Below are positions 59,101 to 64,000 of a stretch of DNA of 64,000 nt, in pieces (position 1 is the first letter of the stretch; each line of letters opens with the position of its first letter). The position numbers and the translations under genes were made by a program. Source of the stretch: Siphonodentalium dalli (lineage: Eukaryota; Mollusca; Scaphopoda; Gadilida; Siphonodentaliidae). A model generated the notes under the pieces. It did not search any database, was not told the origin of the DNA, and was given only the letters and a program-made list of their open reading frames with translations. The stretch spans positions 7,514,734-7,578,733 of the forward strand of contig CP136061.1 in the NCBI GenBank assembly GCA_032622095.1, written 5' to 3'.

Positions 59101-62100
59101 ATGTGGTAAACAGTCATATTAAGGCGGGTGTGTTCTAAACAGTCCTATTATGGCGTATATGTGCTAAACAGTCCTTTTAAGGCGGATGTGTGTTAAACAG
59201 TCTTATTAATGCGGATGTGTGTGCTATACAGTCCTATTAATGCGGATGTGTGCTAAACAGTCCTATTAAGGCGGATGTGTGATAATCCGTCCTATTAAGG
59301 CCGGTGTGTGCTAAACAGTCCTATTAGTGCGGGTGTGTGCTAAACAGTCCTATTAAGGCGGATATGTGCTAAACAGTCCTATTAAGGCGGATAGATATGT
59401 GCTAAACAGTCCTATTCAGGCGGATATGTGCTAAACAGTCATATTAAGGCGGATGTGTGATAAACCGTCCTATTAAGGCTGGTGTGTGCTAAACAGTCAT
59501 ATTAAGGCGGGTGTGTGCTAAACAGTCCTATTAAGTCGCATATGTGCTAACAGTCCTATTAAGGCGGATATATGCTAAACAGTCCTATTAAGGGCGGATA
59601 TTCGCTAAACATTCCTATTCAGGCGCATATGTGCTAAACAGTCATATTAAGGCGGATATGTGCTAAACAGTCATATTAAGGCGGGTGTGTGCTAAACAGT
59701 CCTATTAAGGGCGGGTGTGTACTAAACAGTCCTATTAAGGCGGTGTGTGCTAAACAGTCATATTAAGGCGGGTGTGCTAAACAGTCATGTTAAGGCGGGT
59801 GTGCGCTAAACAGTCATATTAAGGCGGGTGTGTGCTAAACAGTCCTATGAAGGTGAATATGAGCAAAACCGTCCTATTAAGGCGGTGTGCCAAACAGCAT
59901 ATTAAGGCGGGTGTGTGCTAAACAGTCATATTAAGGCGGGTGTGTGCTAAACAGTCATATTAAGGCAGATATGTGCTAAACAGTCATATTAAGGCGGGTG
60001 TGTGCTAAACAGTCATATTACGACGGGTATGTGCCAAACAGTCATATTAAGGCGGTGTGTGCTAAACAGTCATATTAAGGCGGGGTGTGTGCTAAACAGT
60101 CTTATTAAGGCGGGTGTGTGGTAAACAGTCCTATTAAGGCGGATCAGTCATATTAAGGCGGGGTATGTGGTAAACAGTCCTATTGAGGCGGGTGTGTACT
60201 AAACAGTCTTATTAAGGCAGGTGTGTGCTAAACAGTCCAATTAAGGCAGTGTGTGCTAAACAGTCATATTAAAGCGGGTGTGTGCTAAACAGTCCTATTA
60301 AGGCGGATGTGTGCTAAACAGTCATATTAAGGCGGGTATGTGGTAGACAGTCATATTAAGGCGGGTGTGTGCTAAACAGTCATATTAAGGCGGGTGTGTG
60401 CTAAACAGTCATATTAAGGCGGGTATGTGGTAGACAGTCATATTAAGGCGGATATGTTCTAAACAGTCTTATTAAGGCGAGTGTGTGCTAAAAAAGTCCT
60501 ATTATGGCGGATATGTGCTAAACAGTCCTATTAAGGCGGATATGTGCTAAACAGTCCTATTAAGCGGATGTGTGATAAACCGTCCTATTAAGGCGGTTGT
60601 GTGCTAAACAGTCCTATTAAGTCGGGTGTGTGCTAAACAGTCATATAGAGGCGGATATGTGCTAAACAGCCCTATTAAGGCGGATATGTGCTAAACAGTC
60701 CTATTCAGGCGGATATGTGATAAACATTCATATTAAGGCGGATGTGTGCTAAACAGTCTATTAAGGCGGATATGTGCTAAACATTCATATTAAGGCGGGT
60801 GTGTGCTAAACAGTCATATTAAGGCGGATATGTGCTAAACAGTCATATTAAGGCGAATATGTGCTAAACAGTCCTATTCAGGCGGATATGTGCCAAAAAG
60901 TCCTATTAAGGCGGATATGTGCTAAACATTCATATTAAGGCGGATGTGTGCTAAACAGTCCTATTAAGGTGGATATGTGCTAAACAGGCATATTAAGGCG
61001 GATATGTGCTAAACAGTCCTATTAAGGCGGATATGTGCTAACAGTCCTATTAAGGCGGATGTGTGCTAAACAGTCATATTAAGGCGGGTGTGTGCTAAAC
61101 AGTCCTATTAAGGCGGGTGTGTGCTAAACAGTCATATTAAGGCGGATATGTGCTAAACAGTCATATTAAGGCGGATATGTGCTAAACAGTCCTATTCAGG
61201 CGGATATGTGCTAAACAGTCATATTAAGGCGGGTGTGTGCTAAACAGTCCTATTAAGGCCGGTGTGTGCTAAACAGTCCTATTAAGGCGGGTGTGTGCTA
61301 AACAGTCATATTAAGGCGGATATGTGCTAAACAGACCTATTAAGGTTGATATGTGCTAAACAGCCCTATTACGGCGGATATGCGCTAAACAGTCCTATTC
61401 AGGCGGATATGTGCTAAACAGTCCTATTAAGGCGGATATGTGCTAAACAGTCATATTAAGGCGGTTTGTGCTAAACAGTCATACTAAGGCGGGTGTGTAC
61501 TAAACAGTCCTATTAAGGTGGGTGTGTGCTAAACAGTCATATTAAGGCGGTGTGCTAAACAGTCCTATTAAGGCGGTGTGCGCTAAACAGTCATATTAAG
61601 GCGGGTGTGTGCTAAACAGTCCTATTAAGGTGGATATGTGCTAAACAGTCATATTAAGGCGGGTGTGTACTAAACAGTCCTATTAAGGTGGGTGTGTGCT
61701 AAACAGTCATATTAAGGCGGTGTGCTAAACAGTCCTATTAAGGCGGTGTGCGCTAAACAGTCATATTAAGGCGGGTATGTGCTAAACAGTCCTATTTAGG
61801 CGGGTGTGTGCTAAACAGTCATATTAAGGCGGGTGTGTGCTAAACAGTCATATTAAGGCGGATATGTGCTAAACAGTCATATTAAGGCGGGTGTGTGCTA
61901 AACAGTCATATTACGACGGGTATGTGCTAAACAGTCCTATTAAGGCGGGTGTGTGTATTAAACAGTCATATTAAGGCGGACGTGTACTAAACAGTCATAT
62001 TACGACGGGTATGTGTGTACTAAACAGTCCTATTAAGGCTGTGTGTGCTAAACAGTCCTATTAAGGCGGGTGTGTGCTAAACAGTCATATTAAGGCGGAT

Positions 62101-63626
62101 ATGTGCTAAACAGTCATATTAAGGCGGATATGTGCTAAACAGTCTTATATTTAAGGCGGGTGTGTGCTAAACATTCCTATTAAGGCGGGTGTGTGCTAAA
62201 CATTCCTATTAAGGCGATGTGTGCTAAACAGTACTATTAAGGCGGGTGTGTACTAAACAGTCATATTAAGGCTGTGTGTGCTAAACAGTCATATTAAGGC
62301 GGGTGTGTGCTAAACAGTAATATTATGACGGATTTGTGTGCTAAACAGTAATATTACGACGATGCACTAAACAGTCATATTAAGGCGGTTGTGTTCTAAA
62401 CAGTCCTATTAAGGCGGATATGTGCTAAACAGTCATATTAAGGCGAGTATGTGGTAAACAGTCATATTAAGGCGGGTGTGTTCTAAACAGTCCTATTATG
62501 GCGTATATGTGCTAAACAGTCCTATTAAGGCGGATGTGTGTTAAACAGTCTTATTAATGCGGATGTGTGTGCTATACAGTCCTATTAAGGCGGATGTGTG
62601 CTAAACAGTCCTATTAAGGCGGATATGTGATAATCCGTCCTATTAAGGCCGGTGTGTGCTAAATAGTCCTATTAGTGCGGGTGTGTGCTAAACAGTCCTA
62701 TTAAGGCGGATATGTGCTAAACAGTCCTATTAAGGCGGATGGATATGTGCTAAACAGTCCTATTCAGGCGGATATGTGCTAAACAGTCGTATTAAGGCGG
62801 ATGTGTGATAAACCGTCCTATTAAGGCTGGTGTGTGCTAAACAGTCCTATTAAGGCGGGTGTGTGCTAAACAGTCCTATTAAGTCGCATATGTGCTAAAC
62901 AGTCCTATTAAGGCGGACATATGCTAAACAGTCCTATTAAGGCGGATATTCGCTAAACATTCCTATTCAGGCGCATATGTGCTAAACTGTCATATTAAGG
63001 CGGATATGTGCTAAACAGTCATATTAAGGCGGGTGTGTGCTAAACAGTCCTATTAAGGCGGGTGTGTACTAAACAGTCATATTAAGGCGGTGTGTGCTAA
63101 ACAGTCATATTAAGGCGGGTGTGCTAAACAGTCATGTTAAGGCGGTGTGCGCTAAACAGTCATATTAAGGCGGGTGTGTGCTAAACAGTCCTATGAAGGT
63201 GAACATGTGCTAAACCGTCCTATTAATGCGGTGTGCCAAACAGTCATATTAAGGCGGGTGTGTGCTAAACAGTCATATTAAGGCGGGTGTGTGCTAAACA
63301 GTCATATTAAGGCAGATATGTGCTAAACAGTCATATTAAGGCGGGTGTGTGCTAAACAGTCATATTACGACGGGTATGTGCCAAACAGTCATATTAAGGC
63401 GGTGTGTGCTAAACAGTCATATTAAGGCGGGTGTGTGCTAAACAGTCATATTAAGGCAGATATGTGCTAAACAGTCATATTAAGGCGGGTGTGTGCTAAA
63501 CAGTCATATTAAGGCGGATATGTGCTAAACAGTCATATTAAGGCTGTGTGTGCTAAACAGTCCTATTAGGGCGGGTGTGTGCTAAACAGTCCTATTAGGG
63601 CGGGTGTGTGCTAAACAGTAATTTTA
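47196..63626. repeat. 29-bp satellite, about 16.4 kb and more than 550 units, with higher-order repeats
   Basis: The monomer CTAAACAGTCATATTAAGGC-GGATATGTG is 29 bp (27-31), starting 8 bp after the donor of the lectin exon. A GT-rich microsatellite lies in the first units (about 47222-47285). Rare variants show nested block duplication. GGATCAGTC occurs at 48962 and 51143, and again at 49096 and 51277 (both 2,181 bp apart), then at 54642 and 60141 (5,499 bp). TATTATGACGGATTTGTG occurs at 53466, 56830, 58973 and 62321 (steps of 3,364, 2,143 and 3,348 bp). Units are adjacent, without spacers. No coding is supported. Confidence 0.95.
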
Positions 63627-64000
63627 CGACAATAGTTGGTGATCCTGAAGTTCTAGTTGTGATTCAGTTTGGTCCAGTTGGGAGGTAATGGGCAATTATA
63701 TATCGGGGAGGGGTGTGCAGTTAGAAATGTCAAGGTGGACGCCCCGACATCCCCTTCAGAATCCAAGTCTTCTCCGTATTTATACCCAACAATCAAACAA
63801 CAGATCAGTGATCTGTGTTCCATGTCCCTACATTGCTCGGATAGTCATGATTTAAATTGAGCATATGTTTCGTTTCACTTTTCCACTATAGTATGATAAT
63901 GGTAACGTGGAATTTCATCAGGAACGGCGTATTAAATAGATGGGCATAATATATGCCTATTTTAAATGTGAATGGCCTGATTTGTCGAGGCCAGTAGCAC
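63627..64000. other. Sequence after the satellite, no gene seen
   Basis: Unique-looking sequence. A 63-codon frame at 63669-63860 shows no lectin-like residues (no second half of an FTP domain), so the next host exon was not found here. Confidence 0.4.

Noticed and set aside
47196-63626. Regular 29-bp repeats that could suggest a CRISPR array
   Set aside because: Units are directly adjacent with no spacers, they drift in sequence and length, and the context is a eukaryotic intron. It is a satellite.
63669-63860. Possible next exon of the lectin domain
   Set aside because: The frame has none of the expected second-half residues of an F-type lectin and no convincing acceptor.

Overview
The window is animal nuclear DNA, most likely from a marine invertebrate and probably a mollusc. 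That lineage call is an inference from the gene architecture and repeat types, not from a diagnostic sequence. There are no operons, rRNA or tRNA genes. Almost all coding sequence is either short phase-1 exons with GT/AG splice sites or decayed transposon genes.

Host gene (+ strand). Seven exons fit one secreted, modular protein: a signal-peptide exon (3049-3304), five thrombospondin type-1 (TSP1) exons of exactly 168 nt each (7061, 10636, 11743, 12625, 14344) and an exon with the first part of a fucolectin-type (F5/8-like, FTP) lectin domain (46969-47187). All junctions are phase 1, so any subset could be joined in frame. Three TSP1 exons lie in duplicated blocks (10131-11510, 12525-13485, 13846-14767). 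The rest of the lectin domain must lie beyond the window, because the intron after 47187 contains at least 16 kb of satellite.

Introns and mobile elements, left to right: a CCGAA-rich inverted-repeat element (88-878); a 48-bp satellite (3369-4664); a 174-bp tandem dispersed repeat (4845-5915); a 1.8-kb element with inverted ends (7356-9194) holding a palindromic-ended MITE-like element (7910-8127, related copies at 46284-46614 and at the left window edge); a four-exon, antisense, decayed Crypton-type tyrosine recombinase (19561-16527) among TTGTGGTACAA hairpin repeats; an 8.28-kb foldback element (20072-28348) with an 8-bp target duplication and a broken MULE transposase in its left arm; a cluster of broken LINEs (28649-40792), one antisense and flanked by a 633/653-bp direct duplication; a 77-bp satellite of about 60 copies (40830-45590); and a 29-bp satellite of about 16.4 kb with higher-order structure (47196-63626).

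The most unusual pattern is that each of the seven host exons has a tandem array at or just downstream of its 5' splice site. In four introns the repeated unit includes the end of the exon and the splice donor. The second is the foldback element, with multi-kilobase arms built of internal repeats and an intact 8-bp target duplication. All identities were read by eye. No alignments, profile searches or expression data were available.
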